A stretch of 64,000 nt of DNA, from assembly GCA_029465975.1 (NCBI GenBank), contig CM055747.1, positions 12,163,324 to 12,227,323 of the forward strand, read 5' to 3'. The translations under genes and the position numbers were made by a program. The first letter of the stretch is position 1, and the number at the start of each line of letters is the position of its first letter. The notes under the pieces were generated by a model. It was not told the origin of the DNA and did no database searches. It saw only the letters and a program-made list of their open reading frames with translations. Shown one piece after another: positions 21,641 to 35,861 of the stretch. Source of the stretch: Dallia pectoralis. Its lineage: Eukaryota; Chordata; Actinopteri; Esociformes; Umbridae.

Positions 21641-21649
21641 AGGCTATAC

Positions 21650-24500
21650 ATTATTTTACATTTCTTATTATTACATTGTGCTGTGTCAGTTTTCTGTTTA
21701 CTGTGGTGCGAACAGTTTACATTACATGAAAACAGTAAAAATGTCCATGGAAATGTGAATGCAGTGTGCAATGTAAAACCTTGTACTGTTGAACTCGTAT
21801 AGTATTCAGTTTTCTACACAATATTCTGTTAGCTAGACAAAAAAGACAATGTAGTACAGGAAGCATTCAGTGTCAATGAAAAATAGGAGAAGATTGAAAA
21901 GTAACATTTTCAAGGTCCACTGCCGTACAAACAATAAAACATATAAACTATTTGACCACCGTTGTTTACACGTTGCCAAAGGAACGGCATGGACGTTTTA
22001 TCAGACAATAACTTTTTTTAAGCACGAGTTTAATGTTTATGGTGAGTTATTTCCTGCAGGTGAGCTATGGTGTTCTGCTGTTTCCTAAAAAAACTATGTC
22101 CACCAATGCACCTAAAGCTTGGTTAACACTGTTTCAGGAAATGAACTAAAGTAATTGAGAGAAAAAAGTTTGTTTCAACATATAATGTCGAGATCATTTA
22201 CGGATGTATCGTCTTAGATTATGGTTATTTCAGCCCAGTAGATCCAACGGTCCAGGTTTTAATTCAAGTCACAGGTCATGTCACTACTGACCAATCCCAC
22301 TCCTTAAAAATAACTGATTTTAATAATAAAAAGATGATCAATCCAGCAACAAAGTTTTTGGTGAAATATAATGAGTTCATTGGTTAAGTCATCAAAACAT
22401 AACATGAGGTGCAATCCTCTCAGTTTAGACTATCAGTGAACTGGAAGACCAAACAATGCAAGAATTCTGTTTCTAAATTAAAATTAAAAAGTGCTAAATG
22501 TCATCTCTTACCACTATTTCACAGTTTTTACATTAAAATCTTACTGTACACTAAACCATCACCATTTTTTTTATTATATCCTATACTCGATCAATGAAGA
22601 CTTTACAGTAATTGATGCAAACAATCAGAAAGGAATCAGAAAGGAATGTAAAGAATGTTCTATGTTAAGCACACACAACAATAATTTGCATAAATGTTGT
22701 CTTTGGCATTAGGCCAAGACGTATTGTTCATATCACAAAGAAAATCTGCACTTTTTTATATATGAGGAATCCTTTGGCATGAAAAATGTGAACTGGACCT
22801 TGGTCACCGGAGAATGTGGCATATATAAGGGCTGAATGAGTGTGACATTCTCATGGGGATGCTGGCCGTAGACCTCCCACCTCCATAACGAAAAGGAAAA
22901 TAATGTTATAGACTAAAGAATGTTGGATTTGTCCGAAATCATTCCTGAATCGCCTCTGAATGGTGGTGATCCTATTATCATCCCACAGTATTTCACTGAG
23001 GAACTCAATAAGGTGATTACGTCCTACAACCCCATCTTCGGATGGCTAGACAAATGAATGTTTCCCAGATGTTGTATAGCCACATGGACAGTGCTCATTG
23101 GCCGGCGATATCGAACCAATACTGTGTTGAGTTTTGCCTTGGTAGAAGCCTGCCCAATCAACAAAGATGTACATGTAATGACTCACAACCGTTGCAGTTG
23201 CAATTTCCACCCTGTCCAGGGGCTATCTGATTTATTTCTCCGCCCTGCTGTCTATCTTGGTCCATGTTGATAGACCATTGCCAGTTGTAGTTGCTACAAT
23301 GAATGGCGATCATGTCCGGTATTTGACAGCATTCTATGGTACCTTAGCAATGCAGTGATCTGTTTTGGCCCACAATACCAACACCAAGGTTGTGTGCTTA
23401 AATCCCACTGAGGCCAGATACAAACGTACAACCTTAAGGTGGTGGTGATTATGCACTATTCAATCTGCCTTCTGTACAAAAAATCAAATACATAAAGTAT
23501 CTTCATCAAATGGTTGAGAGTTGGTCAGTTAGAAACAATGAGCATAATTTTTATAATTTAAAAATGAGAAAGAAATTCTATCAAAAGTGATGAACGTACT
23601 TTATATGAACTTATTGTATTTTATTTGGAATGGGGCCTTTTGTGGTGGAAATATGCCGTTTTTCATAAGCATAGACTTATACGAGTGCAAAAGCAATATG
23701 ATTCTGAGGACAATAGAGAAACTGTAGGTATGTGAAGCTGGAGAAAACAGAAGTTGTACTTCAGTCAAAACTACAGTCATTAATTCTGTCTTCTGGGTTT
23801 GGCCATGGCATCCTGTTCACCTCCATCAGAGAATAAATTCTATACACATAGACTCATAGACCCGGGTTCCCATTTGGTGCCACTATGGGGAATATACAGA
23901 TCGAACATTAGTCAGAGAGGCAGAATACTAACGTGCGCCATGGCAACACGCCCAAAGAATGAATGACAACAAACCCCAATGGTCAGTGCATATTCCCACA
24001 GGGTTTCTCATGAGCATTTATTAGATATTGACTGTATTATTACAGGATTATTTATTTCAAAAGCTGCTTGGCAATGGGTGAAAATGTGCATGTGCCCTGG
24101 GAAAGAATGTTAAACACCCACATGTTTACAGCAGAGTCTATATGTTGTTGCGAGGTCACTCTAGACGTCTTGCAATAAAGATGATAGAAAATGTTGCAGT
24201 TCATTAATCCAGCTTTGTATTTATTTGTTTCACTGGGCCTTAGACTGCACTTGTATGCATTGAGTCTGCTTGTAGCTCTTAGTTATATGTATGTCAATTG
24301 TGGGTTTTGTGGTAATAAGCTGACAAGAAAACTCCATGACCTTTTGTCTTTAGTTGGTTCCCGTGATATGACACTGACAACCACACGTCTACACAGTCAT
24401 CGCAACACCTTTAAGTTTAACACCACAAGACTTGGTAATGTCTGATATGCACCAGGTTTGACCCTATCAAGTGCTAACCAAAAGAGCAATTATTTAAAAT
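21650..24500. other. No gene recognised
   Basis: AT-rich intergenic sequence with only short ORFs and no recognised domain. 22930-23300 is slightly more balanced in composition and could be decayed coding sequence, but I cannot assign it. Confidence 0.4.
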
Positions 24501-24695
24501 ACTCAGGTGAATGAATGAGGCCCTGAAAAAAGCTAATATTTTGTCTATCAAATAACATCAAATGTATCTGAAATATAGTGTAAACAATGTAATTGTTTTA
24601 AATGACTATTGTAGCTTGAGATGGCATATGTTTTATGAGATGTTTACATTAGCGTACAGAGACCAATTATAAGCAACCAAAACGTGGTGTAAATA
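24500..24695 (+). mobile_element. Tc1/mariner fragment
   Basis: Contains AATAACATCAAATGTATCTG, a degenerate TACAGTGTAAACAATG segment, AAATGACTATTGTAGCTTGA and GCGTACAGAGACCAATTATA. This is the same non-coding arm as at 19255-19570. The ends are lost. Confidence 0.6.
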
Positions 24696-25240
24696 AATAA
24701 ATAATATGTTTTTTAATGATCATTAGATTTCGTTTACAAGTTCTCAACTTTTGGGGGTTTTGGTTTTGGGTAGATTGGTGGTGGTAACGTGGTATGGAAA
24801 AAGGGATCTTAAAATATATTGGCTACATGAGCGATAGGTAACTCGGGCCGTGGGTGCAGTAGCGGAATTGAACCAGATGATGGCAGAGCAGCTTTGGTTA
24901 TCAAGAGGTGTCTTACATGAGATCAGGCTTGTTCCGGTTACGAGAACAAAATGTGCGTCACGTGTATACGGTTCCATAGTGTTATTTCTCGCATATTTCT
25001 CTTATTTCAGTTCCTTACTTTGCCATCACATGCAATATTTCTACAGCATTGTTTGTTGTGGAAGTCCATTGATATGGTCTTTATACTGCAATGAGATGAG
25101 AGCAAAACACAATTCTGGTTATATCAACTAGGGTGTAGGCTATGAATTTTACTGGCATGTGGAACTTACCATATTTATTATAAGTAGTCTTCAAACCTGC
25201 TCACATATGATTCCGCATATTATATATGAGATGAGCGTAT

Positions 25241-26822
25241 TTCCCCACTTATGGTATGTCCCCTCTTATGGTATGTCCCCTCTTATGGTATGTCCCCTCT
25301 GATGGTAGTCCCCTCTTATTGTAGTCCCCACTTATGGTATGTCCCTCTTATGGTAGTCCCCATTTATGGGAGTCCCCTCTTATGGTATGTCCCCTCTGAT
25401 GGTATGTCCCCTCTTATTGTAGTCTCCACTTATGGTATGTCCACTCTTATGGTATGTCCACTCTTATGGTAGTCCCCTCTTATGGTATGTCTCCACTTAT
25501 GGTATGTCCCCTCTAATGGTATGTCCCCACTTATGGTATGTCTCCACTTATGGTATGTCCCCTCTAATGGTATGTCCCCACTTATGGTATGTCCCTCTTA
25601 TGGTATGTCCCCTCTTATGGTATGTCCCCTCTTATGGTATGTCCCTCTTATGGTAGTTCCCATTTATGGGAGTCCCCACTAATGGTATGTCCCCTCTTAT
25701 GGTATGTCCCTCTTATGGTATGTCCACTCTTATGGTATGTCCCCTCTTATGGTATGTCCCTCTTATGGTAGTCCCCATTTATGGGAGTCCCCTCTTATGG
25801 TATGTCTCCACTTATGGTATGTCCCTCTTATGGTATGTCCCCTCTTATGGTATGTCCCTCTTATGGTATGTCCCCTCTTATGGTATGTCTCCACTTATGG
25901 TATGTCCCTCTTATGGTATGTCCCCTCTTATGGTATGTCCCCTCTTATGGTATGTCCCTCTTATGGTAGTCCCCATTTATGGGAGTCCCCACTTATGGTA
26001 TGTCCCCTCTTATGGTATGTCTCCACTTATGGTATGTCCCTCTTATGGTAGTCCCCTCTTATGGTATGTCCCTCTTATGGTATGTCCCCTCTTATGGTAT
26101 GTCCCCTCTTATGGTATGTCCCTCTTATGGTAGTCCCCATTTATGGGAGTCCCCACTTATGGTATGTCCCTCTTATGGTAGTCCCCTCTTATGGTATGTC
26201 CCTCTTATGGTAGTCCCCTCTTATGGTACGTCTCCACTTATGGTATGTCCCTCTTATGGTAGTCCCCATTTATGGGAGTCCCCTCTTATGGTATGTCCCC
26301 TCTTATGGTATGTCTCCACTTATGGTATGTCCCTCTTATGGTAGTCCCCTCTTATGGTATGTCCCTCTTATGGTAGTCCCCATTTATGGGAGTCCCCTCT
26401 TATGGTATGTCCCCTCTTATGGTACGTCTCCACTTATGGTATGTCCCTCTTATGGTAGTCCCCATTTATGCGAGTCCCCTCTTATGGTATGTCCCCTCTT
26501 ATGGTATGTCTCCACTTATGGTATGTCCCTCTTATGGTAGTCCCCTCTTATGGTATGTCCCTCTTATGGTAGTCCCCATTTATGGGAGTCCCCTCTTATG
26601 GTATGTCCCCTCTTATGGTACGTCTCCACTTATGGTATGTCCCTCTTATGGTAGTCCCCATTTATGCGAGTCCCCTCTTATGGTATGTCTCCACTTATGG
26701 TATGTCCCCCTTATGGTAGTCCCCTCTTATGGTATGTCTCCACTTATGGTATGTCCCTCATATGGTAGTCCCCATTTATGGGAGTCCCCTCTTATGGTAT
26801 GTCCCCACGTATGGTACGTCTC
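25241..26822. repeat. 16-17-bp minisatellite with 196-bp higher-order repeat
   Basis: The basic unit is CCCCTCTTATGGTATGT, with shorter variants (CCCTCTTATGGTAGT) and CCATTTATGGGAGT spacers. From about 26220 a higher-order pattern repeats every 196 bp, marked by GGTACGTCTCCAC at 26225, 26421 and 26617 and by TATGCGAGTC at about 26468 and 26664. All three forward frames carry long MVCPLLWYV-type ORFs that are artefacts of the repeat. The array ends about 280 bp before the MPP1 start codon. Confidence 0.92.
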
Positions 26823-27104
26823 CTTTCTGTGTCAGCAGCACGTAACAGTGTCACCAGTGAGCACGCAGCACTGAGCCAGCCCCCTCTACCATCCCAATGT
26901 TTACTTGCTTTGTCAGCTGTGTGCACGACTCCTTACATCTCGTATTATAATCTACCTCAAATCGGATCAGAACCGATTGGACTTTAACCCAGAGCAGCCC
27001 TTTATCAGACAGACAGTTTTCCTTATCAGCCGTTTCCAGCTGCGGACGCCTCTTGGACCTTGAACACGGAAACGTCCCGTCCACTGTTCTGCTCACCAGT
27101 AAAT

Positions 27105-30100
27105 ATGACATTAAAATCCAATAAAAACGAACCCGCTGTCACACTGGAGCGGGTCAACAGCGCACGGACTGCACTCTCCGACCTGTACCTTGATCAGCTG
27201 ATTCAAAACAAACCAAAGCCGGAAAAGGTAAGCCGATCACAGTACATTTGGACGATTTCCACCATCGATCTGTAATGATTTTTTATTTCAATTATCCGAT
27301 TATAATTGTACAAACCTTGTCAATCTGATGACGCACCATTTGTGTTGTACTACTACAGATGTTTCTGTCAACTTCACTGTACGACTTAAGACGCAGTTGA
27401 AGATAATGCTGGTGTCCCATAATAACCATAATAACCAACCCCAGTTATCTACCTGGACGTCATACATGTAATGTGAAAATGCATAGAAATACAATCAATA
27501 GATCAACGTCCACTCTATTAGTTATATTTCAGTACATTTAAACCCGCATTATGTTAAAGAGAATAAGACCATAGTTGTCACCATGTGATGCAGCAGTAAC
27601 ATTATTTTGCCTCTACACTGCATTATAACGGTATCCATTTGTCCTGCCAGTCAGTATTCTGCCTCTACACTGCATTATAACGGTATCCATTTGCCCTGCC
27701 AGTCAGTATTCTGCCTCTACACTGCATTATAACGGTATCCATTTGTCCTGCCAGTCAGTATTCTGCCTCTACACTGCATTATAACGGTATCCATTTGTCC
27801 TGCCAGTCAGTATTCTGCCTCTACACTGCATTATAACGGTATCCATTTGCCCTGCCAGTCAGTATTCTGCCTCTACACTGCATTATAACGGTATCCATTT
27901 GTCCTGCCAGTCAGTATTCTGCCTCTACACTGCATTATAACGGTATCCATTTGTCCTGCCAGTCAGTATTCTGCCTCTACACTGCATTATAACGGTATCC
28001 ATTTGTCCTGCCAGTCAGTATTCTGCCTCTACACTGCATTATAACGGTATCCATTTGTCCTGCCAGTCAGTATTCTGCCTCTACACTGCATTATAACGGT
28101 ATCCATTTGCCCTGCCAGTCAGTATTCTGCCTCTACACTGCATTATAACGGTATCCATTTGCCCTGCCAGTCAGTATTCTGCCTCTACACTGCATTATAA
28201 CGGTATCCATTTGTCCTGCCAGTCAGTATTCTGCCTCTACACTGCATTATAACGGTATCCATTTGTCCTGCCAGTCAGTATTCTGCCTCTACACTGCATT
28301 ATAACGGTATCCATTTGTCCTGCCAGTCAGTATTCTGCCTCTACACTGCATTATAACGGTATCCATTTGTCCTGCCAGTCAGTATTCTGCCTCTACACTG
28401 CATTATAACGGTATCCATTTGTCCTGCCAGTCAGTATTCTGCCTCTACACTGCATTATAACGGTATCCATTTGCCCTGCCAGTCAGTATTCTGCCTCTAC
28501 ACTGCATTATAACGGTATCCATTTGTCCTGCCAGTCAGTATTCTGCCTCTACACAGCATTATAACGGTATCCATTTGCCCTGCCAGTCAGTATTCTGCCT
28601 CTACACTGCATTATAACGGTATCCATTTGTCCTGCCAGTCAGTATTCTGCCTCTACACTGCATTATAACGGTATCCATTTGTCCTGCCAGTCAGTATTCT
28701 GCCTCTACACTGCATTATAACGGTATCCATTTGCCCTGCCAGTCAGTATTCTGCCTCTACACTGCATTATAACGGTATCCATTTGTCCTGCCAGTCAGTA
28801 TTCTGCCTCTACACTGCATTATAACGGTATCCATTTGTCCTGCCAGTCAGTATTCTGCCTCTACACTGCATTATAACGGTATCCATTTGTCCTGCCAGTC
28901 AGTATTCTGCCTCTACACTGCATTATAACGGTATCCATTTGTCCTGCCAGTCAGTATTCTGCCTCTACACTGCATTATAACGGTATCCATTTGCCCTGCC
29001 AGTCAGTATTCTGCCTCTACACTGCATTATAACGGTATCCATTTGTCCTGCCAGTCAGTATTCTGCCTCTACACTGCATTATAACGGTATCCATTTGTCC
29101 TGCCAGTCAGTATTCTGCCTCTATACTGCATTATAACGGTATCCATTTGCCCTGCCAGTCAGTATTCTGACTCTACACTGCATTATAACGGTATCCATTT
29201 GTCCTGCCAGTCAGTATTCTGCCTCTACACTGCATTATAACGGTATCCATTTGTCCTGCCAGTCAGTATTCTGCCTCTACACTGCATTATAACGGTATCC
29301 ATTTGTCCTGCCAGTCAGTATTCTGCCTCTACACTGCATTATAACGGTATCCATTTGTCCTGCCAGTCAGCATTCTGCCTCTACACTGCATTATAACGGT
29401 ATCCATTTGAACTGCCAGTCAGATTTTTAACCTAGTACAATTATCAATATGTTTCCGGAGACTCGAGAAGGGGAAAGTACTTTGGCAACGATACAGATTG
29501 GCTGCTATTTGTTTGCTCAGTGGAGAGAAGATTTTTTTAAAGGGGATCAAAACAATCCATAATTGGCAAAAGGTAAGAAATAGCCAACTCCCTTACATTT
29601 ATGTACTTAATTGCAATTATTGCATTTGAAACGTCCATTTTGCTATGCATGTGTTAAGTTACTGAAGGTGTTTGATTACTTAGACTTTTGGAACGTAGCC
29701 TACAGTATCACTAATTACTGGAGGTCCCAGTTTAGATACATGAGATGACAACTGTTTTACAATATATCTTATTTACTACGATGTATATTAACTACAAAAC
29801 TGGGATTAGACACATCCATTCAGTTAATGGGCGATTTACGGCTAGAAAGCTCAGAGCTCGGTGCCTAAATATTTTTGCTAAATACAGGTAGCCTGGCTTG
29901 TTTGGAAGACCAAACCTGACATGATTAGAAATAAATGAATTGATGTATACAATATATTTAGGTGTGTCTCGAATACTTCGACTATTCGAGTATTCGTTCA
30001 TTAAGATTGTATTCAAATCTTTATTCAGTATTTGGAAGAATTATATGCTAGACTACAATACATTTGGTCAGCTAAAGACATTTAATATAGATTTTAGATA

Positions 30101-30390
30101 GAGCTGATATTGTTAATATTTAGGATATATAAATTTAAATGGTTCCACACCAGAGATCAATGACAAACATTGATCAACAGCTTAGCTAATTTGCTTAAGG
30201 GCAAGGAAAACCAGACCTAAATAAATAAATAAAAACAACAATAAATGAAGGAAATAAATGAATATTAAATAAATAAATATAGAAATACATGATCAGGAAA
30301 ATAAATAAATAGATCATGAATATTGTTTAATGCATTTACATTGAACTTTCTGAAAATATGTATAAATATACATACATTGTATAAAGATAC

Positions 30391-30426
<36 letters not shown>

Positions 30427-33400
30427 TATTAAGTCAGGTTTGGTCCTCCATAGGCTTGTTGCTATGTACTCTGTTTTATAATGACTAGTAGTTTGCTTCT
30501 TCAAGTGATTGCTTTCTGTTCATAGTTTCCTCATGTAATTGTAAAAGGCAGCATTATAGTGTAAACGCTTTACATAACCTTTAGTCAGCTGTTGTACAAC
30601 TCAACTCTATGGTAGGCTAATGTCCCTAAACTAAGATTGGTTTGCGTTGGTGCCTACTTTAGCTAGCTTGATGAAGAGTTTTTTTGTCAGTTGTCCCTGA
30701 CCTTGTACTGTATTTTTCTTAGTTATTTGTGGAAAGATTGGTAGGTTCATTATTAGAACTCAATACAACAGAATTATATCCACTGATATTCTGTTGAGAA
30801 AATATTAACCAAATATTTTTCTGTTTCAGGTGCATATACCAGGTCCATATACCGGGTTGGAATACCCTGGTGTAAATATTGTCTGAAACATGTATACAAT
30901 TACACAGATATGGTCAAATGAAGGTCTATTACAAACATTTTATGATAATACTAAGCAATACAAGATGCAAAATCGCCCCAAGACAAATACAATTATGAAA
31001 TGCTATTGCCCAAAGCTTGTAAAAACTCATGTTGTCTAAATACGTTTCACGTTTGTCCTGCTCATCTTTTTTTCTTCAAAGGTCAAAGGGAATCTCATGG
31101 CAATTTAGAGGTTGTCTTTGCTGTGGGATGGTTGGAAATCCTTTAACAGCTTTCCCCAAGTCCAGTATATCAGCCAAACACCATGGGTAACATGGTGTAA
31201 TACCTAGTAGAGCTACAGTCTGTTAGGATATGACTCTATTAGCTTTGTGCACCAAATTGGGGAATATTTGCACATTCTTTTTTGCTGAATTGTTCAAGTT
31301 CAGTCAAATGTTGTGTTGAGTGACGATTGACTGCTGTGTTTAAGTCCATTCACAGATCTTCTATTGGATCCGGGCTCTGATTTGGCCACTTGAGGACCTT
31401 CCCCTTTTTATCCTTAAGCCACTGCGTAGTTTTTTGGGTGGTGTGTTTAGAGTCATTTTTGTGCTGTAAGGTGAACCACCTGCCCACCTTCAGTGTTTTA
31501 TCATTGGGCTTTTTCTCAACAATTTGGGTGTACTTGGCAGCATCCATTATTCCTTTAATCCTGTCCAAATGCCAAGTCCGCGCTGAAGAGAAACATCCCC
31601 ACAACATAATGTTGCCACCACCATGCTTTACAGTTGATATGGTGGGTTTTGGGTAGTGTGCTGTGTTTGGTGTTCCCAAACATAACGCTTGCAGTTCAGT
31701 CCAAAAAGTTCGATCTTGGTCTCACCCGACCATAAAGGTTTTTGCCACATGGCATTAGAATACAGGCCAGCTTTGTGTTAAGCTTGCATGGATGTTGTCA
31801 CATGCACAAGCTGAGTAAGGACTCTCAGTAAGGACTTATAAGTCCTTCAAAGTAACAGTTGGCCTCCTGGTAGCTTCCCTGATCAATATCCTTCTGGCTC
31901 AGTCATCCAGTTTGGAGGAACAGTCCGTTCTAGGCAACATGTTGTTGCTGCCATATGCTTTCAACTTCTCAATAATGCTCTCAACAACACTCTTAACATG
32001 AAATCTTAACATGTGCCTTTCCACAGCTTTATCCCAGACTCCTTTTGATAGCATCTTGTGAAAGCAACCGTGCTGTATTCTTTGTGTTGCCATGCACTAC
32101 TACTAGTAATGGAATTATCTATTCTTGATTTGATCAAAACCAGTGTAATTGATGTCAGGTGGGGGCGGGAACTAGCATGCGTGTGATCTGGGATTTGACT
32201 GGTTGTATTTGAGCAAGTTTTTCTAAGGTCCTGAACAGTTATCCTATTCGTGTTTCACTAATTGTATTTTAATATTTCCTCAGAATGTCGTTCATTTTGA
32301 AGTTGAGGGTTATAACGGGTAAATACAGCCTGAAAAAGTTATATTTAATTTATTTTAATTTCCAGGGTGTAATGTGACAAACTGTAAAGATTTTGACAGG
32401 TTATAATGATTTTCTAAAGGCACTGTATATGCTGTAGGATCAGTGATGTCAGCGTCTTCCTCTACATGTGTACACTATATGCTGTAAGGTTATAGGGTTA
32501 GCATCTTTACCAGACAGTGTAATTCGCAATTCCTAATTATTACATAAAGGCTAAATGCAAACAATATTTTTTAAATATAAAACCATATAAAATCCAGAAA
32601 TGATAATTATGATCTATTAAATGTTTAACTGTTTTGAGGACATTGCAGAATGCGAGTTACAGTATTAGCACCCACTTTAGCCACTATCCTCTGAGTACTC
32701 CAGTTAGTTATTTATTGTTAGAGGTTGGGCTGCAAACAGTATTCCTCCGCACGTAGGGCCAAACCAATGATCTTTCCCTCTGCAAAATACCCAACCGCCT
32801 TTCATGACAAATGTCCTAAACTTTGTGAAGTAAAAGTCTGTAAGGTTCCTAAACATTGAACGTGTTTGGGGAAAAAAACATTGTCTTTTACAACAATTAG
32901 ATATGCATGAATAAAAATATAGTTTTTTATTATCCACAAAGGTGCGTTTTATTATACTCAGTTTAGTGTTTCAGTCTAGCTGGCTCCCATACTTAACTAA
33001 TCCTAAACAAATCAGCGCTTGTCAAATTCTGTCTTCATTTGTTCTAGAGAAGTGAGCATTCAGTTCAACATTCAGTTCTGCTATTTCTCACACGAGGAAC
33101 CGTAACCCTAGAAACAGATGAGTCAGGGTTACTGCTTAAAACAGAAAACACACAATGTCCACATAATGGATTGTTCTTCTAATTACTTTTGTTTAGACAT
33201 GTTACTGTGGCAACAGTGCACCGCATCTTAAAGATAAAATGTGTTACACGCTTCAGTTATATCAGTGTTATTCAAATTAAAACACATGGAATTGTCACCT
33301 GTCCTAGTAATTATTTGTGATCTATCAATTTGTCTTGTAAGGGTCTTGCTAAGTTACTCTCTAGTTCCAACCTCACAGTTAACCTTTGACCTCCCATATA

Positions 33401-35804
33401 AGGGCTTTGTGTCATCATCATCTCCATGAGGTATATCACTGATGTGGACAGTGGTCCCCTAACAGGCTGGCATTCCCAGATCGTTGTCTGTTTGTTTGGG
33501 AAAATATAGAGTCAGATGTTCCTTTTAGAAGCAGCAGGGAGGTTACAAGTGAGGTTACACACGTCCGGCTTCAGGGTTGGATTTCTTGGAATGGGATGGT
33601 CGGCCCGTAGACCCAGTCAGGGAAACGGGGTTCACAGTGGGCTTCTCCTGCCTGGAGCTTTTACTCACATTTACATGTCAGTCCTTAACAAAAGTCCCTT
33701 TATTTAACCGGACGTTTTGCTTGATAAAACAAGTATGAGCTAATGAGTAAGGTGGCCAATGAAGTTCCAAAAAAGACACTTCCAACGTGGTGTACTCCCG
33801 ACAGTGTGTGTGAAAGTTCTGACGTGGTTGAACTGAAAGGGGAAGTGTTGCCTGGACTCTCTTTCCCTGACATCAGCAACATGAGTGATAACCTCGTGCA
33901 GTGTGGCTCGGGGACTTCAGAAATAATGGGAGATCAGCATGTATTGTGAGACCTGGCCCAGTGCCAACACTCCGTCACTTCTCAGTGAGGAAGCAAACTA
34001 ATGTCTCATGTTGGCAATATCATAGCGGCGAATGCCAACGCGCTACTATTTCTGTGTGTGTGTGTTTGTATGTGTGTGAAAATACGGCTTCTGTAGTGCA
34101 TCAGCTGCCTGGAGTTTCCTGCCAGCCACACACTGAGTCATGTTTCACGGGCGACTCGCCTGATCGTCCAGACTAATGTTAGATTATGTCTGATGCAGCA
34201 TTTCTCATCCTGAACAGACAGACATTCGAACATTGCGATATGCATATGTGTTACGTTCTGTGCTCTCACCCACCTCCCCACAACAAAAACATGTTCTGAA
34301 GGAGGACATGGTCGCTCTATAGCCATAGCGTCCCTATCATTGTGTTGTCCTGTTTATTCCATAACTAGTGTATGTGTTGTATGACTGCATCATTATATAA
34401 TGGTTATGTTACAGTAGTAAAGTATGTATTCTTTGACAACAATCTTGTAGTTATTATGCTACAGGAGTAAAGATTACTACTGTTCACAAGTATGAAATTA
34501 GTTTGAATAGGACATATTGGAGAATGGATAGGAAATATGATCATTGATGAGGTTAGCTGCTCCCACAGATTGTGACTGTGCTGGCCACTCCATTATAAAC
34601 AGAATACCAGCTGACTGTGCTGGCCACTCCATTATGAACAGAATACCAGCTGACTGTGCTGGCCACTCTATTATGAGCAGAATACCAGCTGACTGTGCTG
34701 GCCACTCCATTATAAACAGAATACCAGCTGACTGTGCTGGTCACTCCATTATAAACAGAATACCAGCTGACTGTGCTGGCCACTCCATTATGAACAGAAT
34801 ACCAGCTGACTGTGCTGGTCACTCCATTATAAACAGAATACCAGCTGACTGTGCTGGCCACTCCATTATAAACATAATACCAGCTGACTGTGCTGGCCAC
34901 TCCATTATGAACAGAATACCAGGTGACTGCTTTATTTTTAAATAGTTCTCACATAGTGTAGAGTGCTTTGGGACATTGTCCTGTCGTAAGAGGAAATTGG
35001 CTGCGATCAAGTGCCGTCGATGAAGTATGGCATTGCAAATTGGAGTAGGCTAGTAGCCTTTCCTATGCCTTTTACCACCTAAGCACCCCCAGACCATCAA
35101 ATGGCTTCCACCGTGCTTGAGACACGTGTCAAGAACTCCTCTGTATGTAGTTCTAGTTAATATATCACTATGTCCTTATGTATTATTACCTTATAGTAGT
35201 TGTAATGTATATTATCTTATTTTCTTATAGTAGTAATGTATGTAATATATATCTACATCCTTATGTAGTATTATCTTACAGTAGTAGTGTATGTAATATA
35301 TCTACATCCTTATGTAGTATTATCTTACAGTAGTAGTGTATGTAATATATCTCTACATCCTTATGTAGTATTATATTACAGTAGTAGTGTATGTACTATA
35401 TCACTATGTCATTATGTAGTATTATCTTATAGTAGTAGTGTATGTAATATATATCTACATCCTTATGTAGTATTATCTTACAGTAGTAGTGTATGTAATA
35501 TCTGAAAACATTCTTATGTAGTATTGTCAGTAGTAATGTATCAAATATATTATCTAATATGCTGCAATGTATCCAACATGAGATTGCTTTCTTGTCCAAA
35601 ATGCCTTCCATTGTATATTTAAGTATAGAGGGTAGCAGGTCTAATATTTTTTTACATGTTTTTAAATGCAGTGTGCAGCCTTGATGGTAAGAAAATAGGT
35701 CAAAGCTTTCAGGGATTTTTACTGCCTTAGTAACAGATGTGGTTCTGCAAGCGTATGTGGATCAATAGATCCCACATGTTAGGTCAGGATTCTCCTCGAA
35801 CACT

Positions 35805-35861
<57 letters not shown>

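Noticed and set aside
21379..21642. Intact domesticated transposase exon
   Set aside because: The catalytic context is damaged, the upstream half is separated by a minisatellite and degenerate DNA, and no splice signals support a host exon.
22930..23300. Possible decayed coding region
   Set aside because: Composition is suggestive, but translation in all frames gave no recognisable family.
25251..26874. Overlapping MVCPLLWYV-type repeat ORFs
   Set aside because: Products of the 16-17-bp minisatellite, open in all three forward frames with frequent frame switching between units.
27609..29428. Regular 52-bp repeats resembling a CRISPR array
   Set aside because: There are no unique spacers between repeats, the whole 52 bp repeats, and the context is a vertebrate intron.
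33743..33949. 68-codon frame with MSKVANEVPKKTLP.. as a possible extra MPP1 exon
   Set aside because: No match to MPP1. The exon 1-exon 2 junction already gives a protein of the expected length, and no good acceptor/donor pair in the correct phase was seen.
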